64,000 nt of DNA from Pseudoalteromonas sp. MEBiC 03607. GTDB lineage: Bacteria; Pseudomonadota; Gammaproteobacteria; Enterobacterales; Alteromonadaceae. The stretch is from the NCBI RefSeq assembly GCF_004792295.1, contig NZ_SRRY01000001.1, positions 3,417,501 to 3,481,500 on the forward strand. Direction: 5' to 3'. A model generated the notes under the pieces. It searched no databases. It saw nothing but the letters and a program-made list of their open reading frames with translations, and was not told where the DNA came from. A program made the translations under genes and the position numbers. Shown in pieces: positions 1-7,765 of this stretch; the stretch's first letter is position 1, and each line of letters opens with the position of its first letter.

Positions 1-209
1 TAGATGCAAACTATATTTTCAGCTTGTGGGCCTTTAGCTCCTTGCGTCACGGTAAACTGAACGCTTTGGCCTTCTGCTAAGGTTTTAAAACCATCGCTAA
101 CAATCGCGCTAAAGTGTGCAAAAACGTCAGGACCTGACTTTTGCTCAATAAAACCAAACCCTTTCGATTCATTGAACCATTTAACTAAACCTGTTGTTGT
201 ATTAGACAT
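1..209 (-). CDS. CspA-family cold-shock protein (last base of stop beyond edge)
   Basis: Reading the minus strand from the ATG at 209 gives 69 residues starting [20 protein letters not shown] and ending ENIVCI. The next codon begins TA at the window edge, so the gene is probably complete apart from one base. It shows the RNP1 motif (KGFGFI) and the RNP2-like motif (VFAHFSAI) of the single OB-fold cold-shock domain. Such proteins bind single-stranded RNA and DNA and act as RNA chaperones or antiterminators in the cytoplasm. About 190 nt without a gene lie upstream, which would fit the long 5' leader typical of cold-inducible csp mRNAs; this is inferred, not shown. If the prfC junction near 3450 marks the end of an island, this copy may be island cargo rather than the main chromosomal csp. 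Confidence 0.9.
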   Translation of the reverse strand, partial: MSNTTTGLVKWFNESKGFGFIEQKSGPDVFAHFSAIVSDGFKTLAEGQSVQFTVTQGAKGPQAENIVCI

Positions 210-398
210 AATAGATATCCTAGAAATAAAAATATTGACCTGAAATTCAGGAGATAAAGCGGGAAGAAAACGAAAATTTAATTGAGGATAGCACGAGGGA
301 TTATGAAATAATGCAACGAGGTATGAACATATAAACTTGGCTTTCTCTCAAGCCGTGGATATACGATACGCTTAAATAACCACAACTGCAAGTTTTAA

Positions 399-713
399 TC
401 TTCTTTATTTAAATTTCAAATCATTAGTGGTCCTAACAATGTGAAAATCTGGGCTCGCAGGTCGCTTGGTATTGAGATGGAACACTGGTCTATGCATGAT
501 CTTCGAAGAACGATGCGAACGCGAATGTCGGCCATCACGACGCAAGAAGTTGCCGAGTTGATGATTGGCCACAGCAAAAAAGGGTTGGATGCTATCTACA
601 ACCAATATCAGTACCTGGATGAAATGCGTCATGCTTACGACGTTTGGTATCAACAACTAGAAACCATCATCGAGCCGACAGGCTTTCCATTCAACTGGCG
701 TTTCGGACAGTAA
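399..713 (+). pseudogene. C-terminal remnant of a tyrosine recombinase (integrase)
   Basis: The frame is open only from about 399. The first possible start is a GTG at 441, and the product is about 90 residues, against roughly 400 for a full integrase. It holds the second half of the catalytic domain: the HDLRRT box (His and Arg of the H-x-x-R motif), the downstream ELMIGHS box with its conserved His, and a Tyr in the IYNQYQYL segment that aligns with the nucleophile. The N-terminal arm-binding and core-binding domains and the first catalytic Arg are absent, so it should be inactive. Together with the AlpA-like gene and hipBA it marks this end of the window as a decayed mobile element. A frameshifted 5' half may lie left of the window, but nothing visible supports one. 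Confidence 0.75.
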
Positions 714-724
714 AAGAAAGAGGC

Positions 725-919
725 TCATTCCTCTTTCTTCTCATACTCTTTCAAGTCTTCAATGTGCCACAGCTTGTTTCGTGTATTTCGGTTGATACGA
801 GGTTGCGGCAAGCTGCCATCTTTTATTCTTCGCCAGAGCGTCGTATAGCTAATGTGGTAACGAGCCATAACTTCGTAAGACGTGAGAAAAGGGGTTACCT
901 GGTGCGCTACTGCTGTCAT
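725..919 (-). CDS. AlpA-type helix-turn-helix regulator of a mobile element
   Basis: A 64-residue basic protein. Two upstream in-frame ATGs exist, at 940 and 925, but the AGGAG just before 925 is correctly spaced (7 nt) only for the ATG at 919. The core SYEVMARYHISYTTLWRRIK and the following charged wing with W-H-I-E-D-L are typical of the MerR-like AlpA/excisionase fold. AlpA-type proteins regulate integrase or excision genes in P4-like islands and cryptic prophages. It faces the integrase remnant and ends 12 nt from it. Its original target gene is apparently lost, so its present role is unknown; it could be an Xis-like directionality factor. Confidence 0.75.
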   Translation of the reverse strand: MTAVAHQVTPFLTSYEVMARYHISYTTLWRRIKDGSLPQPRINRNTRNKLWHIEDLKEYEKKEE

Positions 920-1062
920 CTGCATTCTCCTGAAAATCAATGTAAAGCTATCATCACCTGATTCATCACTTGTTGATGGTCAGAAAGATGCATGATTTGT
1001 TCAGAAGATCAGCCTTATAAAAACGCTGGTATCATTATTCAGTTTACCAAACGTCCAATTTT

Positions 1063-1077
1063 CGGCGCAAAGCGCCG
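1063..1077. repeat. Small perfect hairpin downstream of hipA
   Basis: CGGCGC and GCGCCG are separated by AAA. The hairpin lies 68 nt past the hipA stop. Neither strand has a clear U-run after it, so it is only a weak terminator candidate. Confidence 0.4.
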
Positions 1078-1144
1078 TAAATTAGCGTGAAGTTAAACCA
1101 TCATTACGACAAACATCGATATACACACTCTAGCTTCTAGAAAT

Positions 1145-2368
1145 TCAGCGTAGCGGTATGCTTCGTAAGTGTGTTTCGATTGCTTCAATCATCGATTTGG
1201 TAAGCGGTAAATGCGCTTTTTCTTTCGCCCATACCTCATGAAAGCCTGCTACGGTTTGTTTGGCGGTATCTAACACCAATTTTTCTGGTAGCATGGCTTT
1301 AGCTGCTAGGTGTGATAACTCATCTAGCGTGAAATCACTGAATTTCTTGCTACGGCTCACCTTCAACGAAGCACTATCATCGGGGATATAAGGAATGGTC
1401 GAGACAAAGTCATAAGCAGGTGCTATCGATGCTGTGAGCTTATCCTTATAGATCACAGACCAATTCTTCAAATGCATATCTGCATTTCCAATTAGCGTAT
1501 TGAACACCAATCGGCGAGTAAATTCTGCGATATCATCGTCTTGGCCTTCGATGCCGATAACCTGAGCAATATTCCGCATACTCGCTTTTTTGTATTTATC
1601 TTGAGGATAAACGCCAAACACTTGCGCAAAGTCCTCAATGTGCACAGCTTGACCATCTGCACGGTCAAAACGTTTGATCACAAACGCACTGTCACCAAAT
1701 TTACCAATACCATTTGGGATATTAGCAATCTTATTAATAGGGAGTAACTGCGTTTCTGGCACATCCATTCCCAACATTCGAGCCAATTCCATCATTGAAT
1801 ATTCATTTTCTGGCACAGCTTCAAATCGAGACGACGGTAATTTTACAATCCAAGAACCACCTTGACCGGTTGCTGGGATCGTCAAACCGCCATTTGCCTG
1901 CTGCACAGCTGAAAACTTCAATTGCACTCCCGCCAATGAAAAACGCATTGGCCCATCTGTCTTCGTTTCATCTTCTATGTCTTGATGCACATTAGGTGGT
2001 AAGGCTTCACCATCCGCAGGCTCAACCGTGATCGCGCCAGCCAGATCCCGTCCCAGTACCCACAATAAAAAAAATTCTCTCGCGGGGTTCACTCCGGCAC
2101 GCTCTGCCAGGTAATTTCTCATCGTTTCTTCTGGCAAAAGGTTAGAGAAAAACGGGGTTAACTTAGTTTGGGTCGGTTTGAAGCTAGTCAGCAGGCCACC
2201 TAGCGAATCTTTAAAACCAAGTCCTAACACGGGCCGCGATTCATCATGAATGTACGAATCCGTAAACGCAAAAAGCGTTCTGTCATTGCCAACGTTGGTA
2301 ATCGTTGCGATGAGCTCTCCGTAGAGCAACACGTTGAGCGTAGAAACATGGTTAGTCATCGTCGTCAT
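1145..2368 (-). CDS. hipA: HipA-family serine/threonine kinase toxin
   Basis: A 407-residue protein with the HipA N-terminal subdomain (about 10-115) followed by the PI3/4-like kinase fold. Visible elements are SLAGVQLKFS (144-153, equivalent to the P-loop region that carries the autophosphorylated Ser in E. coli HipA), the ATP-binding Lys in WIVKLP (K176), the catalytic loop GNADMHLKN (D297, N302), and the metal-binding Asp in APAYDF (D320). All key residues are present, so it is probably active. E. coli HipA phosphorylates glutamyl-tRNA synthetase and causes growth arrest and persistence; the substrate here is unknown. It is translationally coupled to hipB with a 17-nt overlap. It sits as likely cargo or a stabilisation module in the prfC-associated island. 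Confidence 0.93.
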   Translation of the reverse strand: MTTMTNHVSTLNVLLYGELIATITNVGNDRTLFAFTDSYIHDESRPVLGLGFKDSLGGLLTSFKPTQTKLTPFFSNLLPEETMRNYLAERAGVNPAREFFLLWVLGRDLAGAITVEPADGEALPPNVHQDIEDETKTDGPMRFSLAGVQLKFSAVQQANGGLTIPATGQGGSWIVKLPSSRFEAVPENEYSMMELARMLGMDVPETQLLPINKIANIPNGIGKFGDSAFVIKRFDRADGQAVHIEDFAQVFGVYPQDKYKKASMRNIAQVIGIEGQDDDIAEFTRRLVFNTLIGNADMHLKNWSVIYKDKLTASIAPAYDFVSTIPYIPDDSASLKVSRSKKFSDFTLDELSHLAAKAMLPEKLVLDTAKQTVAGFHEVWAKEKAHLPLTKSMIEAIETHLRSIPLR

Positions 2369-2663
2369 CCTCTAACTGATATGCAGGCGACATTGCCTCA
2401 CCTTCGTCGATGCTCCCTTGACTGCTTCGAATGATCGACTTAATGGCCGGTACAGATTTTTTTGGCGCAACAAATAACTCTAGGTCGAGTACACGGGCAA
2501 GTGCAATCAAACTGGACATTCTTAAATCAACGCCGCCAGACTCGATTTTCGATATATGGCTTTGCGGCACACCCGAACGCGCGCTCAGGTCTCTTTGACT
2601 AAAACCTTTACGTACCCGAGCTTCTCGAAGGCTTTCTAGTATCTGCTCTGTTACATAGCTCAT
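2352..2663 (-). CDS. hipB: HipB-like XRE antitoxin/autorepressor
   Basis: A 103-residue protein with an XRE/Cro-CI helix-turn-helix at about 12-66 (the GFSQRDLSARSGVPQSHISK segment is the helix-turn-helix itself). A basic linker follows, then an acidic tail ending in a run of Asp residues. HipB proteins neutralise HipA and repress their own operon through paired palindromes. The ATG at 2663 has an AAGGTG ribosome-binding site about 7 nt upstream. It is the first gene of a two-gene operon with hipA. The polyacidic tail is longer than in E. coli HipB (88 residues) and may be the flexible, protease-sensitive end. Confidence 0.92.
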   Translation of the reverse strand: MSYVTEQILESLREARVRKGFSQRDLSARSGVPQSHISKIESGGVDLRMSSLIALARVLDLELFVAPKKSVPAIKSIIRSSQGSIDEGEAMSPAYQLEDDDDD

Positions 2664-2742
2664 TTCGATACACCTTAATGCATCACTGAAGAAAAAAATA
2701 TATCAAAACATATCACACCAACTGAAAGAACACAAAGATGAT

Positions 2743-2765
2743 TAGCTATTACATATCAATAGCTA
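2743..2765. promoter_or_regulatory. Candidate HipB operator
   Basis: A perfect inverted repeat, TAGCTATT-N7-AATAGCTA, lies 80 nt upstream of the hipB start. TATCA-type half-sites occur between it and the gene. HipB family members bind such palindromes in their own promoter; the assignment is inferred from position and symmetry. Confidence 0.5.
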
Positions 2766-2884
2766 TAATATGATACACAATTACACATAAGTAGATGGAG
2801 ATTTTTTGTCATCGACAAAAGAGAGATACTCTAGCTGATAATCGCGAACTGACGCATCAAACCCTCTAAGTACTTTTGTCGCTC

Positions 2885-2905
2885 AGCCCTTATACAGCAA
2901 GGGCT
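2885..2905. repeat. Hairpin in the island non-coding end
   Basis: AGCCCTT and AAGGGCT form a 7-bp stem around a 7-nt loop. It lies in the roughly 770-nt stretch without genes between hipB and the prfC stub and may be part of the recombination arm. No U-run follows. Confidence 0.4.
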
Positions 2906-2950
2906 ACAGAACAGCTCGCGTCAAATAACCGAAGGATAAGTGCAACAAAA

Positions 2951-2990
2951 AGGAAATTTGTACACAGTTACAGGAAATTTTGTACACACA
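2951..2990. repeat. Paired direct repeats with TTTGTACACA core (pair 1)
   Basis: Two copies of AGGAAATTT(T)GTACACA start at 2951 and 2972, with the TTTGTAC cores 22 bp apart, two helical turns. A second pair lies at 3291-3322. The spacing and the distance to the prfC break (about 460-500 bp) would suit integrase arm-type sites. Remnants of IS termini are an alternative. Confidence 0.5.
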
Positions 2991-3290
2991 GGCCAAAAAA
3001 CAAGTGCAAAATGATGGTATAAACAGCAGTTAAATTTGAAGGTAAGTCCGATATCTCAGTTAGAAATAGTCGTATTGGTTCGCTTCAAGCATCTTTCAAA
3101 ATAAGCACTAAAGCAAAAATCACACCAACAAATATATCCCTTCATAAAATTTTGTAACTTGGTAAAGAAGAAAACATTTACCAAAAAAAGAGACTCTTTT
3201 TAATGGTAGTACTTTTTACGTTAAACCCAGTAACCACAAGGCCTACAGCCAGATTTGTGTCATAGGATTTTCGCCAAAGGCCTCTAAAAC

Positions 3291-3322
3291 GGAATTTGTA
3301 CTCAAGTTTGTACACACTTTCC
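3291..3322. repeat. Paired repeats with TTTGTAC core (pair 2)
   Basis: GGAATTTGTACTCA at 3291-3304 is followed directly by AGTTTGTACACAC at 3305-3317, then TTTCC. The cores start at 3295 and 3307. The cluster lies 110-160 bp from the prfC break and repeats the motif of the pair at 2951-2990. Confidence 0.5.
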
Positions 3323-3429
3323 GAGGTTACGCTTGAACATCATTGAAAAGCAAAGAAACGAGAAAAAGACAAAAAGCCTTTAAATTCAGTACTTAGAGAT
3401 GTGATTGTGGTGTGCAATGAAAGGTGATT

Positions 3430-3516
3430 TTAAGCGTTGAAAGGCTGGGCGGCATCAGGGTGCGAGATGATCGCAAAGGTGCGTCGTTTATTAATTTCGG
3501 TAGTTAAATTAGACAT
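3430..3516 (-). pseudogene. prfC: 5' stub of prfC (release factor 3) cut at an insertion site
   Basis: Minus-strand reading from the ATG at 3516 gives MSNLTTEINKRRTFAIISHP, then DA, six unrelated residues and a stop at 3430-3432. KRRTFAIISHPDAGKTT is the hallmark N-terminus of RF3, the GTPase that recycles RF1 and RF2. Here the match stops exactly at HPDA, before the GKTT of the P-loop. The rest of the gene is not in the window. SXT/R391-family integrative elements insert in this part of prfC and supply a new 5' end to the other copy. The neighbouring rimI and holD match the E. coli holD-rimI-yjjG-prfC order. I infer that the island occupies the sequence from about 3450 leftward and that a re-promoted prfC lies beyond the left edge. 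Confidence 0.85.
3448..3480. other. Probable attachment-site junction in prfC
   Basis: Identity to RF3 coding sequence ends between 3448 and 3453 (GAT GCC, then divergent codons). The last prfC bases, about 3451-3480, encode TFAIISHPDA and would contain the crossover core. The exact core cannot be fixed without the other junction. Confidence 0.55.
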
Positions 3517-3766
3517 GTAAGCTGCTTTTAGTCATAACAAAGCGCACTTAACTGCCTTATAAATTATAAAGCTCGGTGCGCACTGTAAAAATAAAATAGA
3601 ATTGCCGAGTATTATACCTTGTTTGTCTTAGCCAAAAAAGCAGCGATTGTAAGTAATTATTCACCTTGGGTTAGGGATTTTCGTTGTTCACTTTTTTGCT
3701 AAGCTTGTGTAATCAAGTTGTAACGCATACTATGGATAAATTGCACGGAGGATATTAATTTAGGTC
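3517..3766. promoter_or_regulatory. Divergent promoter region of the prfC stub and hybrid kinase
   Basis: 250 nt with no gene. It should hold the native prfC promoter on the minus strand and the hybrid-kinase promoter on the plus strand. GCGCAC (3542-3547) and GTGCGC (3576-3581) form a spaced inverted repeat. A GGAGG lies at about 3745-3749, some 17 nt from the kinase ATG, with a closer AGG at the start itself. Confidence 0.4.
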
Positions 3767-6421
3767 ATGAAAACCAGTAAGCTCAGTATTCGATTATTAT
3801 GGTATATCACCCCATTAGTGATTTTACCTTTGTTGTTTTTAGGTGGCTTTACGTTAACCAATGTGACCAATTCAACAAAAAAACAAGCTGAGCTGATTGT
3901 GAGTCGCTTTGTTGAACAACAACAACAGAAGATCTTTAACTACATAGACTCGTTTCATTCTATTACGCGTTTATTATCAACGTCTCCTGTACTTGCCGAC
4001 TTTTTGTCTCGAGAGCCGGGCTCTAAAAATCAATATATCGAGCGACTTGGCGAATTAATGAATGTATTTGCCAGTTATTCAGAAGCTTACCCAGATATAA
4101 TTAGTATTAATTATGTTGCCCCAGACGGCAAAAGTGATGCTTTTTATTCAAGCCAATTGACCCCAGCGCCAAAGAGCTACCCGTTTTTCAAACAAGTACT
4201 CAAATCAAACCTGCGTCAACAGCAATTTATGATCCCCAAAGAAGACGGTTCGACCAGCCTCTATTTTGTGCATCCAATTTATAACATTGATTACTACCTA
4301 AAACAGCCTCAGCAGCTTGGCTTTATTGTGGTACATGTTGAGCCATCTATTTTAAACGCCAGTATTTTAGAAGCCCCATTTAATAACACCCTAAATTTAT
4401 TCTTAACGACTAAAGGGCAAATTTTATTTAGCTCTGATTATGACTTGCGCGGCAACTACTTAAGTGAATATGAGCTCGAGCAAATAAAGAGATTAGCTGA
4501 TTACGGAAAACTGGCCGATATTGAATTATCAAGTATCGATAAAGAAGAGCGAATTATCTACGCTGTGCAAATGACGGACGGCGACTATTTGGTTTCAACA
4601 ACTCCCAAAGATTTACTCTATCAGTCAGGTAAAGCAATTAGCTTAATAACTGCACTGATTGTAATTATCTCAGTGATCTCGTTACCAATTTTAATTTATA
4701 TAGTTGTTCGTAATTTACTGTTAACCCCTGTCGAATTATTAGGTGCTGCGAGTCACCGAGTAGGTGATGGTGACTTATCAGTTTATTTACCTGCGCATAC
4801 TAACGATGAAGTAGGTGTCTTATTTAACGATTTTAATCACATGGTAAATCAAATTCGTGACTACCAAGATGAACTCGAAGAGTACAAACACCACCTTGAA
4901 GAAAAAGTAGAAAGCCGAACTAAAGCGCTTGAAGCTATGAATAACAAACTTGAAGTGGCTATTGCCCAAGCTGAACAAGCAAACCAATTAAAGAGCCGCT
5001 TTTTAGCAAATATGAGCCATGAAATTCGCACCCCACTTACCGCAATCATGGGTTTTACTGAGCAACTGCTACACAACAAAGATGCGGTGAATGATGAGCA
5101 GCATTTAAGTACAATTTTGCGAAACTCTAAACACCTTTTAGAACTCATAAATAACATTCTCGATTTATCTAAAATTGAAGCAGAAAAACTGGCTGTCGAA
5201 CGAAGCCCTTGCTCGGTTGTTCAATTAATTCATGATATTGATTCAATCATTCGTCCATTAGCGAATCAAAAGCAACTGCAGTTTAATATTAATTACAACT
5301 TACCAATTCCTCAAAGCATTAACAGTGATACCACACGCTTAAAACAAATATTAATAAACATTGCTAGCAATGCTGTTAAATTTACTGAGCAAGGCTTTAT
5401 CTCGCTTGATATTCACTATAACGATGAGCGACAGCTATTAGAATTTGTCATTGAAGATACCGGAATTGGTATGTCTGAGCGTGAAGTAGAACGAGTATTT
5501 AAACCGTTCGAACAAGCCGATGCCACAACAACTCGCCGATTTGGTGGAACAGGCCTAGGTTTATGTATTTCAAAGAACTTGGCTCAGCTATTAGGGGGAG
5601 ATGTAAAGCTTGTCAGCGAGCTAGGTAAAGGTAGTAGCTTTACCGTGCAAGTGGCCTGTCATTTAAACCCTGAACAATTACAACGTAATGCGTTTATTCA
5701 CAACTATGAACAACTGTCTCCGGGTTCAGATACACAATTATCCTTCGCAGAAAATAGTTTTGATGCTCATATTTTAGTGGCTGAGGATAATCCAGATAAT
5801 CAATTATTGATAAAACTATTGCTACAAACTTGGGGGCTCGAGCCTGACATTGCGAAAAACGGCGCTGAAGCCGTAGAAATGGCTCTGGTTAATGACTATC
5901 AGTTGATTATCATGGATATGCAAATGCCAGTAATGGGTGGATTAGAAGCAACGCAAATGCTCCGTCATGCTGCATACGATGGCCCTATCATAGCCTTAAC
6001 AGCAAACGTTATGAAAAATGACGTTGATACTTATTTAGAAGCTGGTTGCGATGAGGCGCTGGCTAAACCAATCGATAAACACGCTCTCGAGAAAGTACTA
6101 GTTAGCTACTTAAATATTGAAAAAGACAGTCAAAATAAATGGGAAAACTTACTGAAAAGTGAGAAATTCCAACAGATCAATGATAACTACCGTTCTAAAC
6201 TACCTGATTATTTAAGCCAAGTAGTACGACTGTATCGTGCAAAAGAGTGGGAGGCATTACGCTCTCTTGCACACAGTATTAAAGGCAGCGCTGGGTGTTT
6301 TAGCTTTGAAGAAATCCACAAAACGGCAGGTCAACTAGAAACGGCATTGAGCACGAACCAAATGGCACAAGTTGCAGACTGTTATGAAGCACTCATTAGT
6401 GCCCTAAAAGAGGCCGCTTAA
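3767..6421 (+). CDS. Tripartite hybrid sensor histidine kinase (HK-REC-Hpt)
   Basis: An 884-residue inner-membrane protein. TM1 (about 10-32) and TM2 (about 288-312) bracket a periplasmic sensor of about 255 residues with a Cache-like look. HAMP (about 313-365) and a coiled coil follow. The HisKA box MSHEIRTPL carries H418. HATPase N and G boxes follow (DTGIGM, GGTGLGL), then a receiver domain with phosphoacceptor D717 in IIMDMQMP, and a C-terminal Hpt domain with H836 in LAHSIKGSAG. All phosphorelay residues are present, so it should phosphorylate a separate response regulator, which is not encoded nearby; an orphan BarA-like role is possible. The ligand is unknown. Its stop codon abuts the convergent rimI stop without any gap. 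Confidence 0.93.
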   Translation: MKTSKLSIRLLWYITPLVILPLLFLGGFTLTNVTNSTKKQAELIVSRFVEQQQQKIFNYIDSFHSITRLLSTSPVLADFLSREPGSKNQYIERLGELMNVFASYSEAYPDIISINYVAPDGKSDAFYSSQLTPAPKSYPFFKQVLKSNLRQQQFMIPKEDGSTSLYFVHPIYNIDYYLKQPQQLGFIVVHVEPSILNASILEAPFNNTLNLFLTTKGQILFSSDYDLRGNYLSEYELEQIKRLADYGKLADIELSSIDKEERIIYAVQMTDGDYLVSTTPKDLLYQSGKAISLITALIVIISVISLPILIYIVVRNLLLTPVELLGAASHRVGDGDLSVYLPAHTNDEVGVLFNDFNHMVNQIRDYQDELEEYKHHLEEKVESRTKALEAMNNKLEVAIAQAEQANQLKSRFLANMSHEIRTPLTAIMGFTEQLLHNKDAVNDEQHLSTILRNSKHLLELINNILDLSKIEAEKLAVERSPCSVVQLIHDIDSIIRPLANQKQLQFNINYNLPIPQSINSDTTRLKQILINIASNAVKFTEQGFISLDIHYNDERQLLEFVIEDTGIGMSEREVERVFKPFEQADATTTRRFGGTGLGLCISKNLAQLLGGDVKLVSELGKGSSFTVQVACHLNPEQLQRNAFIHNYEQLSPGSDTQLSFAENSFDAHILVAEDNPDNQLLIKLLLQTWGLEPDIAKNGAEAVEMALVNDYQLIIMDMQMPVMGGLEATQMLRHAAYDGPIIALTANVMKNDVDTYLEAGCDEALAKPIDKHALEKVLVSYLNIEKDSQNKWENLLKSEKFQQINDNYRSKLPDYLSQVVRLYRAKEWEALRSLAHSIKGSAGCFSFEEIHKTAGQLETALSTNQMAQVADCYEALISALKEAA

Positions 6422-6880
6422 CTAAAGCCTTAAAGTTAGCCCCATCAAAATAGCATCTTCATTACCTGTCGCAGTTGGGTAGTAATTTTTACGCACTGAC
6501 ATTGAGCTGAAGCCTGCACTCTCGTACAAACCAATTGCAGGTTTGTTTGATTCTCGCACTTCTAAAAATAAGTTCTCTGCTTGGTATTGCTCACCATGCT
6601 CAATAAATGCATTTAATAATTGTTTTGCAATACCCTGCCCTTGATACGCTGGCGCTACACAAATATCCATTAGAGTAAAGTCAGGCCCTGCTTGTTCACC
6701 GATGTAAAAGCCAAGCATTTCATCATCACTAAAGGCTGCAAGGTTAAAATAGCGACCAGCTAAACACGACAGCATGGTCTTTTCTGTCCACGGATGACTA
6801 TGACAGGCATTTTCAATAGCCATTAACTGGCTAATATAGGTTGCATCTACAGGTTTAAAGCTTATCAAGTTGTTCACCAA
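6422..6880 (-). CDS. rimI: Ribosomal protein S18 alanine N-acetyltransferase
   Basis: A 152-residue GNAT acetyltransferase. Visible motifs are the acetyl-CoA site around VAPAYQGQGIAKQLL (motif A, Q/R-x-x-G-x-G/A type), the LEVRESN segment and the GFSSMSVRKNYYP segment, both characteristic of RimI. It acetylates the N-terminal Ala of ribosomal protein S18 using acetyl-CoA in the cytoplasm. The start overlaps the 3' end of holD by 26 nt, the same gene pair and order as E. coli holD-rimI, indicating translational coupling. Length matches the family (E. coli 148). Confidence 0.92.
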   Translation of the reverse strand: MVNNLISFKPVDATYISQLMAIENACHSHPWTEKTMLSCLAGRYFNLAAFSDDEMLGFYIGEQAGPDFTLMDICVAPAYQGQGIAKQLLNAFIEHGEQYQAENLFLEVRESNKPAIGLYESAGFSSMSVRKNYYPTATGNEDAILMGLTLRL

Positions 6881-7157
6881 TTAAAGACCAAAGTTGTTTT
6901 TTCTGCTCAGCTGTGAGCTTCTCACTCGGCAAGGCTAAACAGCCATCCTGCCAGCTAATATTCTCAGCTTTTACTACCTGTGTGATCACTATTGGAGCAA
7001 ACGCTTTTTCAAGATCTTGATGTAGCTGCAGTGGAAGTACTAAAGGTGCTTGTGCTGTTACAGTGACTTGTTCATCCTGAGTTTCAGGCACAGTTCGATA
7101 ATGTTGTTTTAACTCGAGTGATTGTACAGAGAATATCGCAGCGTAACTTGGATTCAT
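6855..7157 (-). CDS. holD: Probable DNA polymerase III psi subunit
   Basis: A 100-residue protein placed directly upstream of rimI, as in E. coli. The N-terminal AAIFSVQSLELK pattern fits the short psi segment (LGITQWxLR in E. coli) that contacts chi, and the C-terminal EKKQLWSLIGEQ helix resembles the end of HolD. HolD links the clamp loader to chi and SSB. It is shorter than E. coli HolD (137), and the family is poorly conserved, so the call rests largely on synteny. The ATG at 7157 is the only plausible start; no RNA gene or promoter element overlaps it. Confidence 0.65.
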   Translation of the reverse strand: MNPSYAAIFSVQSLELKQHYRTVPETQDEQVTVTAQAPLVLPLQLHQDLEKAFAPIVITQVVKAENISWQDGCLALPSEKLTAEQKKQLWSLIGEQLDKL

Positions 7158-7225
7158 AACAACTCAATCATGATTAAGAGCAAGTAATATAGGAAGATTT
7201 GCGATTAAAGTAAAGCAGGAAGAAA

Positions 7226-7302
7226 TGGCAGGGGCGGAGAGATTCGAACTCCCAACCGTCGGTTTTGGAGACCGCTGTTCTACCAATTGGAACTACGCCC
7301 CT
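7226..7302 (-). tRNA. tRNA-Trp (CCA anticodon)
   Basis: The minus strand folds as a cloverleaf. The acceptor stem is AGGGGCG/CGCCCCT with discriminator G and an encoded CCA. The D arm is GTTC/GAAC. The anticodon loop CTCCAAA has anticodon CCA, and the T arm GGGAG/CTCTC has loop TTCGAAT. The length is 77 nt including CCA. It stands alone between holD and an unrelated region. A mobile element could use it as an integration target, but I see no integrase or repeated 3' end beside it. Confidence 0.97.
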
Positions 7303-7765
7303 GCAATGACGACGAATTATATAGAGCTTTTTTCAAAGGTAAAGTAAAAAAACACAGTTTTTAGTTTAACTGCTTCTTAAATAAACAAAACGGCGAATTA
7401 GCACGCTAATTCGCCGTTTAGATTTTTTGCGACTCGTCGCTTTGAATATTGAAATGCACAAGGCATGAGAAAATAGGAAGCCATTAATTAACTAAAATTA
7501 AAGCCAATGACACTTATTCGCAATTTATTGAGTATCAACAGTGACCGCCCTTGAAAAAGGAACATGTGATGACCACTTTAACCTTATGATTAGTAGACAC
7601 AGTAATCACATTTCATATTCATGCTATTTAGAAATAACAACTGATTAAGCAAATACAAAAAATAGGTACCAGCAGGAGGGATTCAGCCTCCCCTACTTTG
7701 CTCAGAAAAATTGGGGGTGAGGCCATCCTATGGCATTCTGTTGAAAACAACATTGAGAGGTTAAA
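7303..7765. other. 463-nt gene-free region upstream of the OYE gene
   Basis: It contains the tRNA-Trp promoter area, the strong terminator at 7388-7419 and AT-rich sequence. Near 7672-7700 a GGAGG and a CCTCC face each other, which could be an operator for the downstream reductase. I see no coding remnant. Confidence 0.4.
7388..7419. terminator. Strong bidirectional hairpin terminator
   Basis: AAACGGCGAATTAGC and its exact reverse complement (15-bp arms, 2-nt centre) have an A-rich left flank and a T-rich right side (TTTAGATTTTTT). No gene now ends into it from either side within 80 nt, so the transcription unit it served may have been displaced. Confidence 0.8.

Noticed and set aside
405..656. 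83-codon minus-strand frame opposite the integrase remnant
   Set aside because: It is the antisense of the sequence encoding the HDLRRT and GHS motifs, so it is a shadow.
1063..1077. Hairpin as hipA terminator
   Set aside because: No U-run on either strand; kept only as an inverted repeat.
7226..7302. tRNA-Trp as integration site of the OYE pocket
   Set aside because: No integrase and no repeat of the tRNA 3' end are visible nearby.
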